From: Isoetes taiwanensis
Taxonomy: Eukaryota > Streptophyta > Lycopodiopsida > Isoetales > Isoetaceae
Length of the DNA: 64,000 nucleotides
Direction of reading: 5' to 3'
NCBI GenBank assembly: GCA_021234155.1
Contig: JAJEKV010000001.1
Location: 27,421,768 to 27,485,767, forward strand
Of this stretch, positions 32,226-42,748 are shown in pieces. Position numbers and translations under genes: made by a program. Within the stretch, counting starts at the first letter, position 1, and every line of letters begins with the position of its first letter. The notes beneath the pieces were generated by a model. That model had not been told where the DNA came from and searched no databases. It saw nothing but the letters and a program-made list of their open reading frames with translations.

Positions 32226-34314
32226 GGGACATCAAAATACAATTACATATTACATCAAAAGCAAACATATTACATTGAAACAAGGGACATCAAAATACAA
32301 TTGAGCATGGAATTGAGTTTCTTATATTATTCCCAAACAAGGCAAGACACAACAACATATATTCAAAATTTCTGAATCATTTCCTAACCTGTAAGAATGT
32401 GTTCAACAATGAACTTAGGATCTCAGCTGACGTCATACTGTAGCTCCATAAAAAACTATTCTTTATCAGACATGCTATCTTCATCAGATAAAACCTCGGG
32501 CAAGTTTTCTAGAATCTTTTCCTCATCTCGAGCACCTTTCTTGATCTCCTGCATGGGAACTCGAATAGCACAAATTTGAGTAGAGAATACAAGTGACTTT
32601 GGCTCGTTTGTGCACAACTCATACATCATCTTTGACCGAGGCTTCTTTCTATAGTAAATGCCCTCCACAATGGTTTCACCTCTCACAAACCAGTTTCCGT
32701 TCTGCTTGAAGTCATTTTCAACTTCAAATTTTGGCTTGTTGCATAGCAACATCCAAAATACAGAATCCTCCTCATTTCCTTTAGGTGTAGCAACAGCAAA
32801 GTTATCTTCTTCTCTGAGTGCTTCTGCAAGTACATTTGCCAAGGTTGAGTCTGGTAGACTTGCGGGTCTCTTCCACATCTGCATGAACATTGGAGGATGG
32901 TTCAACGACTACAAGGTTCCATTCATCTACATACAATTTGTTCTCACACATGTCCCATTTTCCATCCAAACAATTGCTGCAAAAACATGATAGCTTTCTG
33001 GTATGTAGCTGTGTTGGATTTCCTGTGCTGAATCCATGGACTGGATGAATTTGCCTGGTTTCCTGTTGATATCCTCAGGTTTTATTTCCCAAAAGTATCT
33101 CTGAACTTTTCTTCCATTTTCAGTCCACTCAGATGTACCACATTGAAATTGTTTCTCTGCAATTTTCACCACATCATGGGCATTATCTAGTTTAATGTCA
33201 GGATGTTTAAGCTGTAGACCTCGTATCCATCTTTTCAATTCTGCTGCCTTCCCATCATGTTCACCTTTTCCATGGTTTGATCCAAAGAAGTTCCACATCA
33301 TGTTGACCTCTGTATCACAACCGTACCTTCCAACAAAATAAAATGGTCTGGATGCTTTGAATTGTGATGCAACACCATCTGAAAATACATAGTGTTGTTT
33401 GGGGACATTGCCTTTCTGCTTTAAGTACTCAAAATGTTTCATAAAACAATGTTGAACAAAAAGTGTGTCATGTTCCCTATCATCTGACACATAGTAGTGT
33501 GTTTCCTTCTCAATGGTGTCTGTCCGTGGATCAACCTGATAGGTTATTTGAACAAATATAGTTATCTGGTTGTTGACCCAGCGCATGGACTGAACTTTAT
33601 TCTGCTCCTTAAAAGTATAATTCTCTGCAAAGTCAACCACGGATAGGTAAGCATCTCCAGGCACGTTATCAAGGAGTTCTTTGTACTGGCCTGCCTCCAC
33701 TTATATCTGAAGTTGTGTAAAGGAAATTTTGGAAGCTTCTCCAACATTTTGTTCACCAGTGGAAGACTTGCAGTTTCATTGTGTTGGTGAACGAGCTTAG
33801 ACTTCTTACTGCCATCTCTGAATTCAGCTTTTTCATAGTCTAGGTATTCCCACTTCACCATGCCACTATCACTAGATTGTTCATGTGGGCAGATAGGGAA
33901 CTTCTTAATCCCACACTCTTCACACTCACCCAGAATGCATTCCTTCTTATGGTAAGGTTGGAAGCTAGATTTCTCACATAAAATTCCCTACCACAGACTT
34001 CTTGTGCTACTTATTTTGTATTCAGACGCCCTGCATTCACCATATATGTCTGACCTGCAAAGTTGACAAGTGCAGCTGCAGCTTTTTGGGTGCTTAGTTC
34101 TCATACTATTGAAGCCATCTATTAGCATCTGCATTCTAACATGGTATATACAACAGCAACTATTGAAGTCCTTTAATTTTACAACAAACCATGGTTTCAG
34201 CTTTTCAAACATCCTCTGTTTGATCATAACACTAGGATGTTCCGTCTTGAATTTCCTGAACAATTGCAACTGCAAGGAAGATAACAAAGGTGATCAGCAT
34301 ATTACATAATTTAT

Positions 34315-34965
34315 TGTACACTACATTTTCCACCACACTAGGCACCACATAGCATATATTACAGCATTTATTTACACCACGTTATTCACCACACAGCATA
34401 TATTACAGACATTCATCTTACACCTCGTTATTCACCACACTAGGCACCACAAAGCATATATTATATAATTTATTGTACACCATATTTTTCACCACACGAG
34501 GCACCACATAGCATAAATTACAGCATTTATTTTACACCATGTTATTCACCACACTAGGCACCACAAAGCATATATTATATAATTTATTGTACACCATATT
34601 TTTCACCACACTAGGCACCACATAGCATATATTACAGCATTTATTTTACACCATGTTATTCACCACACTAGGCACCACAAAGCATATATTTACAGCATTT
34701 ATTTTACACCATATTTTTCACCACACTAGGCACCACATAGCATATATTACAGCATGTATTTTACATCATGTTATTCACCACACTAGGCACCACAAAGTAT
34801 ATATTTACAGCATTTGTTTTACACCACGTGCCTCATCACACTAGGCACTACATATCATATATCACAGCATTAATAGGCACCACATACCACAAGCAATCAC
34901 TAACCACACCAACCACATATCACAAGCAATCACTAACCACATACCACATTAACAATAAAAAATGT
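34315..34965. repeat. ~57-bp tandem satellite of CACCACACTAGGCACC units in an intron
   Basis: About ten copies of a unit with CACCACACTAGGCACCACA, then AGCATATATTACAGCATTTA and TTTACACCATGTTATT fill an intron of the preceding gene. Copies alternate between two subtypes (ATAGCATA and AAAGCATA), so a dimer of about 115 bases may be the real repeat. The right end decays into CACATACCACA words. Confidence 0.85.
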
Positions 34966-35105
34966 GGTGAAGATGAAGAAATGAAATAACCTGTGATTCT
35001 TCCAGATAGTGAGTGGCATGATCCTGTCTTACATTTCGTTCCAATCTTCTAAACTTGACATCCTTTGCATTTGGAGAGACCCTACTGTTTTTAGTCCAAA
35101 ATTGC

Positions 35106-35314
35106 TGCACAAGTTCTATGACAGAATTGGGAATTGCACCTGCTCTTCTAACTCTTTTGTACAAAACCTATTTCCCCCCTTTGCAATCTATCTCTTCCCT
35201 CTTCAATTTTGCACAAGTTCTATGACAGAATTGGGAATTGCATCTGCTCTTCTAACTCTTTTGTACAAAACCTATTTCCCCCCTTTGCAATCTATCTCTT
35301 CCCTCTTCAATTTT
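35106..35314. repeat. 104-bp tandem duplication across an exon
   Basis: The segment starting TGCACAAGTTCTATGACAGA occurs twice head to tail with one clear base change. It duplicates the splice-acceptor side of the exon that encodes A-I-P-N-S-V-I-E-L-V-Q. The upstream copy (minus strand) ends in a stop. Confidence 0.85.
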
Positions 35315-36131
35315 GCTTTGCTAAGATTCCTAGGATGAACACCCAGCACTTTACCAAAACCCCGAAAAGCGGCGACATTAGCATTTTTTGGTAATGCTTC
35401 CTCTTACTGACCATAGCAAGGCAACTACTCTTGTCTGCTAAACTGTCATTGCTTTGTTAGACTTCTTCACAAGTTGAATGGAAGCCACGAGGTTGTCGAC
35501 CACAATGCTCTTGGCTTGCAAATCTTTCAGCTCTTCACCAAGTACGCTGTCCATTGTGTCATCTTCCAGGAAATCTCGTAAAACCTCTTTCTTATCACTG
35601 TCAGCCAAGCCATTAGTGGTGCTATGAAATGAAGATAATAATTTCAACACCATCCGACGCCTAGTAGAGGCCGTTCTGGTGGATCCTCCCTCTGCTGATG
35701 CAATTTTTGCTAATTCTTCTTTGGCTTCCCTTTTTCTTTTCCTTTGGCGTCTTTTATGATCCCGTTCTTAATCTGGAGTTCTCTTTCTCACACCTGTGCT
35801 CCAGTTTGAGATTTTAGGCAGATTTGCTTCCAAATTAAATGATTCAAAGTATGAATCGGATTGATCCACAACTGGATTAAGCACCATAGCCATGTGCTTC
35901 AGGAAGGGTGGGTTTAGGAATCGGTTAGGTGGAAATTGGAATGGAGCGGGTGGTTTAGGAATCGGGTTGTTGCAGTTCAAGAAATGATTGAATCCGGGCA
36001 GCTAGGTGCCAAACAAACATTTAAAATCGCACCACAAATTTGATATCTCCCACCACATTTTTAGGGGGGACATGGGGGACACCCAGGGTGTTCCACTACA
36101 CCATGCTTTCATCCAAAAACAAGGACATATC

Positions 36132-37839
36132 TTATTCAGCCATTGAATTCCTGCAGCTTTTGCGATTATATCGTGCATACTGCCCACATCGTGAGCATCT
36201 GAATGGGCGCAATTCTCTGAAATGATCTTCTGTACGGATCTGCTTCTTTTTTGGCCTTTCTGGTTGTTTATGTGTTGCCGGAGGTTTCATATCCACTTCC
36301 TCCTCCTCTAACACATCTTCAAAGGGAAAAATGGCACCCTCATAAGCATCACACTATGATTTTAGAGAATAACCTTTGTTAGCAAACTCTTGTGGTTTTC
36401 TCTTCAACCATAATATTGCTCCTATTGCATGAGCACAAGGAATTCCCCTGTGCTGCCAAGAACAACAAGTGCATGTCTGATTTTCTAAATCCACAACTCG
36501 TCTATGCTCTGGTGTGATCACTTCAAATACAATGCCATTTGATGGCAAAATTCTATACTGTCTGGCACGATTCACTGCTTCAGCTATGTGCTTCTCTTTC
36601 TCAGGCACCAATTTCAGAGAAGCATTTTGTCCCGAATTATACCATTCTCGTCTAGCTTCATCCCCCCCTTTTGTGAAACCTGTCCATCAATGCATGCCTA
36701 ATATCTATAAGCATTGCAATGATGGATTTTTCTCTTGCATCAAGTAGAAGCGAATTTAGTGATTCTGCTATGTTTGATGTGAGATGGCCAAAACGTTGAC
36801 CAGGAAAGTATGCGGTAGCCCATGTACTAGGTAGAGCAGCTTGCATTAACCAATCTGTTGCATCACTATTAACTCTTCTCATATTACAAACCTGCTCATC
36901 ATATTCTGTAACAGCGTTGGCTCTCGCTGCCTCCCAGAAAAAGTGTAGGAACTCTGTATTGTTGCATTTCTTTTTCAAGTTTGCTTCAAGATGCCTCATG
37001 CAATAAGCATTTGCATTGTTAGGAAAAATAGCAAATAGTGCCTCCTGTAATCCCTTATCTCTATCTGACACAAATGTAAGATTAGGATGTACTTCTAGGC
37101 AGTCTCGTATTTGCATCAAAAGCCAAGTCCAGTTCTCCGTATTCTCGTTATCAATAACTCCAAATGCAACAGGATAAAGACCTCCTGTAGCATCAATTCC
37201 TGTAGCACAAATTAAGTGACCAAGGTATTTACCTGTCAAAAAAGTGGCATCCAATCCCAAAAACGGTCTGCAACTCAAAAACCCAGTTAAACATGCACCA
37301 TAAGCAACAAACAATCTATAGAAACGTCCATCAATCTCTTCAAGTACTGTTTTACTTCCTGGATTAGTTTCTAATAATTTCTGACAAAAGCCATGAAGCT
37401 TTCTATATGCTCTCTTATGATCTCCATTGATTGCGTTCATTGCTATCTCTTTTGCCCTGTAAGCCACATTGTATGTAATAGTTACACCAGCTTCTCTTCG
37501 AAAATCATCTATTAGCTCTGCTGGTTTATAATGCGGATGCTCCCTCAACTTCTCTTGATATTTCCTGGCCAACCAGCTTGCAGAAGCTTCCTTGTTGCCC
37601 AATTGCTGGACATCACCACAAGTATGTTCTCCTACATCTCGAATCACACATCTCGGTCCATAACCAATTAAAGAATAATATAAATGCCATGCACAATCTT
37701 CTTGTGTGCATTTCACTCTGTATCTTGATTTATCAGACTTAATGACTTTAATTTCAGTGAAAGTTGCAATAGCTTCTGCCCGAACTGCATTTTTTACATC
37801 CGCCATTGAATCAAATTGTTTTCCTTTAATCAATTCCAT
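36132..37839 (-). pseudogene. mudrA-like: MURA transposase of the MULE (nearly intact)
   Basis: The ATG at 37839 opens 393 codons. The N-terminal DNA-binding part has C-T-Q-E-D-C and H-T-C, the zinc residues of the MuDR/WRKY-GCM1 fold. The DDE core follows: Asp in F-L-G-L-D-A-T-F-L, Asp in F-V-S-D-R-D-K-G-L with C-M-R-H-L-E-A-N-L after it, and Glu in S-N-I-A-E-S-L-N-S-L. In a run of seven G (36661-36668) the frame shifts by one base and continues into 36611-36354 with the SWIM finger C-T-C-C-S-W-Q-H-R-G-I-P-C-A-H-A. One TAG at 36354 follows, then the C-terminal part to 36132 with C-S-R-C-G-Q-Y-A-R-Y-N-R-K-S-C. That last motif would be a CCHC knuckle in relatives, but here it has an extra residue and no His. 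The gene points inward from the right inverted repeat, as usual for MULEs. Confidence 0.93.
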
Positions 37840-37870
37840 GTGTACAAAGGCAATTCATGCAGCATTGAAG

Positions 37871-38098
37871 CAGTGTTGTTTCCGTACGGGTACGGTACCT
37901 TTCAAGTACTTAGCATACCGTACCAGAGGTACGCCGTACGGAATGAAAAATGAAATGTTTTTGCTTCAAATTTTTGGAGTTTTCAACACAAGTACGGTAA
38001 GTATTTTAAAGGTACAGTATGTATTTTATAGGTATTGTAAGTATTTTACAAGTATTTTATAGGTACGGTACGTATTTTATAGGTACGGTAACAACACT
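37871..38098. mobile_element. ~230-bp MITE-like repeat rich in GGTACGGTA
   Basis: It starts CAGTGTTGTTTCCGTACG and ends TACGGTAACAACACTT. These ends match as inverted repeats over about 16 bases. Inside, GTACGGTA and TATTTTATAGGTACGG recur, and the same words go on to 38200. It lies between the MURA start and the right inverted repeat, so it may sit in the transposase promoter. Confidence 0.55.
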
Positions 38099-38451
38099 TT
38101 TTAACGTACTGGTTTTTTTTCGGTACGTTAAAAATTCAGAGGTACGTTACGAGGTATGATACGTAAAATACTTACAGTACCGTACAGGTACGGTTTGAAG
38201 ACATTCTGACTAGAAGCAAGAAAAGGATGAAAGGAAAAGAAATCACATGCATACATACCTGTTCAATGCAAAACAGATCCTGGTGTTTAATGCTAATGCT
38301 GGATCATAACGATTTGAAGACTTGAACGAACGTGCCGAAATAAGGTCATATTCGATGCCGAAATTAAGAGAGCTATGCCGATTTCAGGTTTTCCTGTGCC
38401 GAAAAGCACTTCCCGCGAAAAAAAATAGCCATTCTCATGCATCTTGTATTT

Positions 38452-38546
38452 TACGGCAAAAATTAGGGGCAATTTTGCAATTTTTGAGAATATTGGGGCA
38501 TTTTCGCAAATACCCCAAACTATAAGGGCATTTTTAAAATTTTTCC
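38452..38546 (-). repeat. right terminal inverted repeat of the MULE
   Basis: Reverse complement of the left repeat, with about four differences in 95 bases. The outer end is AAAATTTTTCC, directly followed by the target duplication. Confidence 0.92.
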
Positions 38547-38555
38547 AAATTTCTA
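38547..38555. repeat. right 9-bp target-site duplication of the MULE
   Basis: AAATTTCTA in the same orientation as at 18365-18373. Confidence 0.92.
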
Positions 38556-38700
38556 AGGTTTCTTGTGGTCATGGTTTTCATTCTACTTATTTCACCCTGG
38601 ACTACCATAGTCGTCGGATCTGTCGATCTTACGACAAAGACTATACGTTGGAGCTTCTGGGCACCTCTCTTTTCGCTTATGATCATTTATGATTGGGGGC
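38556..38700 (-). pseudogene. pogo-like transposase, part upstream of the MULE insertion
   Basis: Read on the minus strand, about 50 codons stay open from 38700 to the target site (T-M-T-T-R-N-L-R). The same frame goes on past the target site at the left flank as N-F-Y-T-T-L-R-E-I-Y-D-K-L-E. This shows that both flanks were one gene before the MULE arrived. The more N-terminal DNA-binding part is not recognisable. Confidence 0.6.
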
Positions 38701-39165
38701 GCCTATGATTTTAAAATATGAAATGCGTGTTCCCCTAAGGTCTTGATGGAATATCGAGTGTCTATACAACTTTGCCTAAGGTTTTAGAATATGAAATATG
38801 GGGGCTCAAACCCCTACCAAAATAACTCAAAGTCCTAATAAGGCGTTGCAAATGAGAAAGGCATGCAGCTTGGCCGGATCTTTGCTGTGTCGATATGCAA
38901 ATAAAAAAAAGGCATCTACAAAATACAAAAGCTATGGCATGAGAGCTTCTCGGTCTTTTTTTAGCTTCTTAATCTTGCCCAATGGTCGAATGCAAAAAAA
39001 AAAAAACCACCCTTTTTATTAAACTTGTTTCCCCAACCAATATTTTGTAAAAAAAGCATTTGCCAACATAATTGAAAAGAAGTATAGCATATATAATATG
39101 TAACGTGGCACATCTTTGTAAGAAATTTAAGAATATAGTATTATACTTTTAAATCCGTCAGGCCC
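38701..39165. other. non-coding, no supported gene
   Basis: AT-rich sequence with a repeated phrase (TATGATTTTAAAATATGAAATG near 38705 and TTTTAGAATATGAAATATGG near 38780). No gene seen. Confidence 0.4.
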
Positions 39166-39312
39166 ATCGCGGTGGTGGTCTAGTGGTAAGGCCTTGGATT
39201 GGGGTGATCTCCACCAGGGTTCAAAACCCACTGGCTATCATCGGGTAGGAGACGTGGGCGGGTGGAATTCCCACCAACCATGCCTTCAACCAAAAAAAAA
39301 GAAAAGGAAAAT
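39166..39312 (+). mobile_element. tRNA-derived SINE
   Basis: The head reads GGTGGTCTAGTGGTAAGGCC (A-box region) and, 35 bases on, CAGGGTTCAAAACCC (B box), the spacing of a Pol III internal promoter. A tRNA-unrelated body follows, then an A-rich tail (CAACCAAAAAAAAAG). It is not a working tRNA gene because the acceptor stems do not pair. Confidence 0.75.
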
Positions 39313-39689
39313 AAAATACGTTACGTTAGTACCAAGCAAGTGTCGTATGATCTGGTATTTAGCTTAGGATATGCATTTTACGATAACAATTGGCAACACT
39401 TTTGAGACACCTCATTTGTTGGCATATATATAATTTTGGGTCTTATCAGTTTAGAAAGCAAAATTATGAGTTCAAAAAGTATGAACCTTACTTTTGGGCA
39501 CCCATTGCTATAAACTGAAAAACTTGAAAAAAAAAAAAAAGGATTAAAACTTTGTTGGCAAAGTGAGTACACCCATAAAAAGAACGAAAAAAAAAGAGAA
39601 CAAAGTTTCGTGCCTCATTTTGAAAGCTCATATAATGGGGTAGCTCTCATTCCGGCGCTTGAAAGCAAAGGCGGAATGTAGGAACTTAA

Positions 39690-40180
39690 GCATATACAAT
39701 AAGATCTTAAAGTGCTTCCACCAATTTCTATGCTCAAGACATCATAGCATTTCTGAAATGTTAGAGCAAGTAAGGTATCTACATGACGGATTCTTAACTG
39801 TCTTAAAAGCATGTTCCAGTATCTACATGACGGATTCTTAGTTGTCTTAAAAGCATGTCCCAGATAGATATGTATGCTTTCTCATAGATATGCATGTTTT
39901 GATAGATATGTATGCTGAATATGGAAGCTTGGGTGAGACATGCCATATAGAAATCAGGTATCATGGAGTGCCCTTATTCCAAGATATTTCCAACATGATA
40001 AAGATCCAAAGGCATTGCAATGTTTCCAAATGATGCAACTGGAAAGAATACTACTAGATATTTCAAGCATTATCAAAGCTTGTGCTTGCAAGCTTGATAG
40101 CACACGATTTGGTTTTGTTGGCAAGCTTCATACTACACGATTTGTTCTTGATGTAAATGTTAATAAAAAGATTTGAAGCA
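39690..40180 (+). pseudogene. PPR protein fragment
   Basis: Pieces in different frames read V-L-K-A-C-S-S, I-D-M-Y-A-E-Y-G-S-L and, after M-P-Y-R-N-Q-V-S-W-S-A-L-I, A-L-Q-C-F-Q-M-M and I-I-K-A-C-A-C, then G-K-L-H-T. These are the typical blocks of PLS-class pentatricopeptide proteins that act on organelle RNA. A 48-bp tandem duplication (39776-39866) and several shifts show decay. Confidence 0.8.
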
Positions 40181-42600
40181 GACATTGTTATGCAAGCTGC
40201 TTGCCCAGAACCTCAACTTGAAGTGAATGTAAAGTGTGTACTATGCAATAAGTTGTATCTCTCAAATCAGATACATGTCCCATGCTACATCAAAAGATTC
40301 GTTGCCACCTTTTGTTAATTGGGTATAATTTTCTGTTATGTTTCTTCGCACATTTCAGCTCCAATGTATTATGGTGGATACACTATCCTTATTGCACTAT
40401 CCTTATTGTTTTTTTTGGATCATTGGATCGAAGCATGATTCCATGAATATGCCAAATGAAGGGCTGTGGAATTTCCACATCAGACCCACGTATAAGTTTG
40501 CGCATCCCATATGGCTATTATAGGTATACATACATGGTATACTTCAATCTATACACATAAAAAATGCACGAACACCATTGCATTCACAAAAGAGAGATAA
40601 GAACAAAGGAGAATGAAGAACAGATAAGAAGAACTTAGAGTGAAGAGGTGGCATTTACTAAGAATGTGACATAGCACAAAGAGCACTGCAATTTCAGCAG
40701 AAAGTACATGCTTGAACAACGAAACTCAGCAAACTAGGTTCCCAAATTTGGTCGAAGAAGAACTGCAACACAGGAGGCAGTCCTGGCTTATCTCCACCCG
40801 AACAAGATCCTACATACTAATCTTTTTTGAGGTTCTGGCTTATCTTATAGAGTCATGTCTATCCTGAGCCCCATCGCGAGCACCAATCCTTGGAAACCAT
40901 AGCCATAACTGGAAACCACGTAGCCATAGCTAGAGTAGCCATAGCTAGAAATCGAGTATGCATCCAAACCCCAGGAAGCCAAGCTTTATGCAAAAATCAG
41001 CCACAATTCCGGAGCCTATCTTTGCCTACTATTTTACCTATCAATCTCTGCCTGCTGTTTTATGTCGCCTAAGCATGGCAGAAGCCGCCTCTGGCGGCCG
41101 CCATGAATTTGGAAAATTACGCAAGGTCCAAAAAAATTCTAACAAAAACCTAACCTCTATTTTTTGCCAAACCATTAACAAAATCATAGTAAGAGATAAA
41201 TTCCCAACCTTATCACAAATTAAAGTCAAATTTGATTGATTCAGTTTTTCCTCCCTCCACATTTCAAACATCCACCAAAATACTGGTACATAAGCTCCTT
41301 CGAGCTACCTTAACAATGATCCAATAATTTACTCGGCATTTCAATGTTATGTCTATAAATGGACTGCAGACTTCATTATGACAATACACACTAGCATGTT
41401 CCAATTGTAAACACTTCAGAAGGCCTTGTGAATGTATACCTTTTTTCTGCCACCTCATAGTTAACTTACAGTGCCTGAGTATAATTGAGGTCAAAGGAAC
41501 AAACAATATGTATTTTTGATATAGATGCTACCAATTAAACTCAACTAATCAAACCATAATCCTCGAACTTTGAGCTCAAGCAGTACAAATACATTGCAAA
41601 GTATCCTAGAACTAACGTATATGATTCTGAGCACTGGCAATTTTTGCTATGAAGATGGATTTAGAGCTTTGAGTATAAAGTCGAAATTATTTTAAGACAG
41701 AATAGTTCTCTAGAATAGTGACAAGATTGATAACCGCAATGCTGCAACCAAACTCTGAAATCAAAATTCAAATCAAAAACCTCAAACAATTTTACCGAAA
41801 ATGATGGATGAGAATTTAAAACTCGAATCTCAGTACTGCAATCATACCTTTGTTGCTGATTAGATATCCACAAATTAGTCCACTACAAATAACAAATATC
41901 ATTGACAAAAAATCGTTCTGAAGGTGCAAAGATACAGAATCAGTTGAACCCCTTGAGTCTCTCAATCTGCCCAAAGAGCAGAGTGACAAGGGTGACAACT
42001 TATCTTCTAAGCTTTACTATGAGAGCACAAGCAACGACTTCCAAGCTTCTCGGCTTCTGAAATACAGCTAAATACACAAACTCATACCTGATCCTCGTTT
42101 CCAAGCTTCACTTTTGAAAGGCTTCCAAGCTTCTACGCTTCGATTCTGACTGTCGACAAACTCCAAAAACCATAATGTCATTGTAGGTGCTATATTTGGG
42201 AGCTCAAAGTTGTTGCCACACCAAGAAAGGGTCGAGAGTCGGCTGCTCTAAAATGAATTTAACCAAACCACCAAAGGCTGAGATCCAAATGCATGCTAAT
42301 GAAATCTCAGCTTTTATATGCAATCTACAAAGAAATGAACAGACTTCAACTTTGTGTCAGTGCCCCACTCTTTTATATGAGCACAAAGTTGAAACCAGAT
42401 CCCTCTACAAGAACCAAAACGTTCTAGAATCGCAACAACAATTTCTAGAAGCACCTGCATCCTTCCTAATTTTTTTGTGCTTATACGTGTACATTCCTTA
42501 AGATAGGCATACACGTTCATAATCTTCATTTCGGCAGCCCCCTTCCTTATCGTCCATATAATAAGTATATGTTAGGGATATATATTTGGACTTGGTGGAA
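40181..42600. other. intergenic, no supported gene
   Basis: Short frames only, none resembling a protein I know. The segments near 40900-40950 repeat CCATAGCTAGA-like words. Confidence 0.45.
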
Positions 42601-42748
42601 CCTTTGAATTAAGTATCTTTTAAACTTTCACTTGGCAAATTTTTTTTTCTAGCAAAAGTAAACAAGGTGCTGCGCACGGAGGGTTGCCCTCCATGGCCGG
42701 AGGGTGAAATGGATAGTATAAATAATAGAAACGTTAAATGATTTAAGC

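Larger units (their letters stand above)
32456..35985 (-). pseudogene. second transposase-like gene of the 'SDG-SQFK' type (broken)
   Basis: Minus-strand parts in order: an N-terminal Pro-rich stretch (35985-35768, TAG), a basic stretch and helix (35760-35438), an exon with F-W-T-K-N-S-R-V-S-P-N-A-K-D-V (35100-34990), an exon with L-F-R-K-F-K-T-E-H-P, K-L-K-P-W-F-V, C-C-C-I-Y-H-V-R and a Cys-rich end (34290-33988), then the core: V-V-D-F-A-E-N-Y-T-F (33640), H-Y-V-F-S-D-G-V-A-S-Q-F-K (33400) and F-F-G-S-N-H-G-K-G-E-H-D-G (33290). The C-terminal part 32905-32456 recalls a Tudor/SH3-like domain and ends acidic. This set is a widespread, uncharacterised family common in animals and thought to derive from a transposon. 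Frameshifts lie near 33700 and 32980; the stop at 35768 and a 104-bp duplication add further damage. The conserved Asp, Asp and Asp/His residues suggest an RNase H-type nuclease, which is inference. Confidence 0.65.
18374..38546. mobile_element. 20.2-kb Mutator-like element (MULE) carrying many genes
   Basis: Terminal inverted repeats at 18374-18468 and 38452-38546, a perfect 9-bp target duplication, and a MURA transposase reading inward from the right end define one element of 20,173 bases. Its insertion interrupts a pogo transposase whose frame can be followed from right flank to left flank. Genes inside, left to right: a small acidic protein, SCAPER-like exons, a coiled-coil/RING protein, an HAD-like protein, an Ulp1-like protease, a pair of related unknown genes, an unknown helical gene, an 'SDG-SQFK' transposase-like gene and MURA. 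Ulp1-like proteases are known from some plant MULEs (Kaonashi/KU-MULEs), but the size and gene set here exceed those I know. The near-identical inverted repeats suggest fairly recent movement, although several internal genes carry breaks. Confidence 0.9.

Noticed and set aside
34315-34965. CRISPR-like array of regular repeats
   Set aside because: It is a eukaryotic tandem satellite: there are no unique spacers and the units are contiguous.
18374-38546. Two separate short MITEs instead of one 20-kb element
   Set aside because: Inward-facing orientation of the repeats, the perfect 9-bp duplication at the outer sides only, the MURA gene inside and the continuous pogo frame across the outer flanks all favour one element.
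39166-39312. Functional tRNA gene
   Set aside because: A and B boxes are present, but acceptor and anticodon stems do not pair, and an A-rich tail follows.
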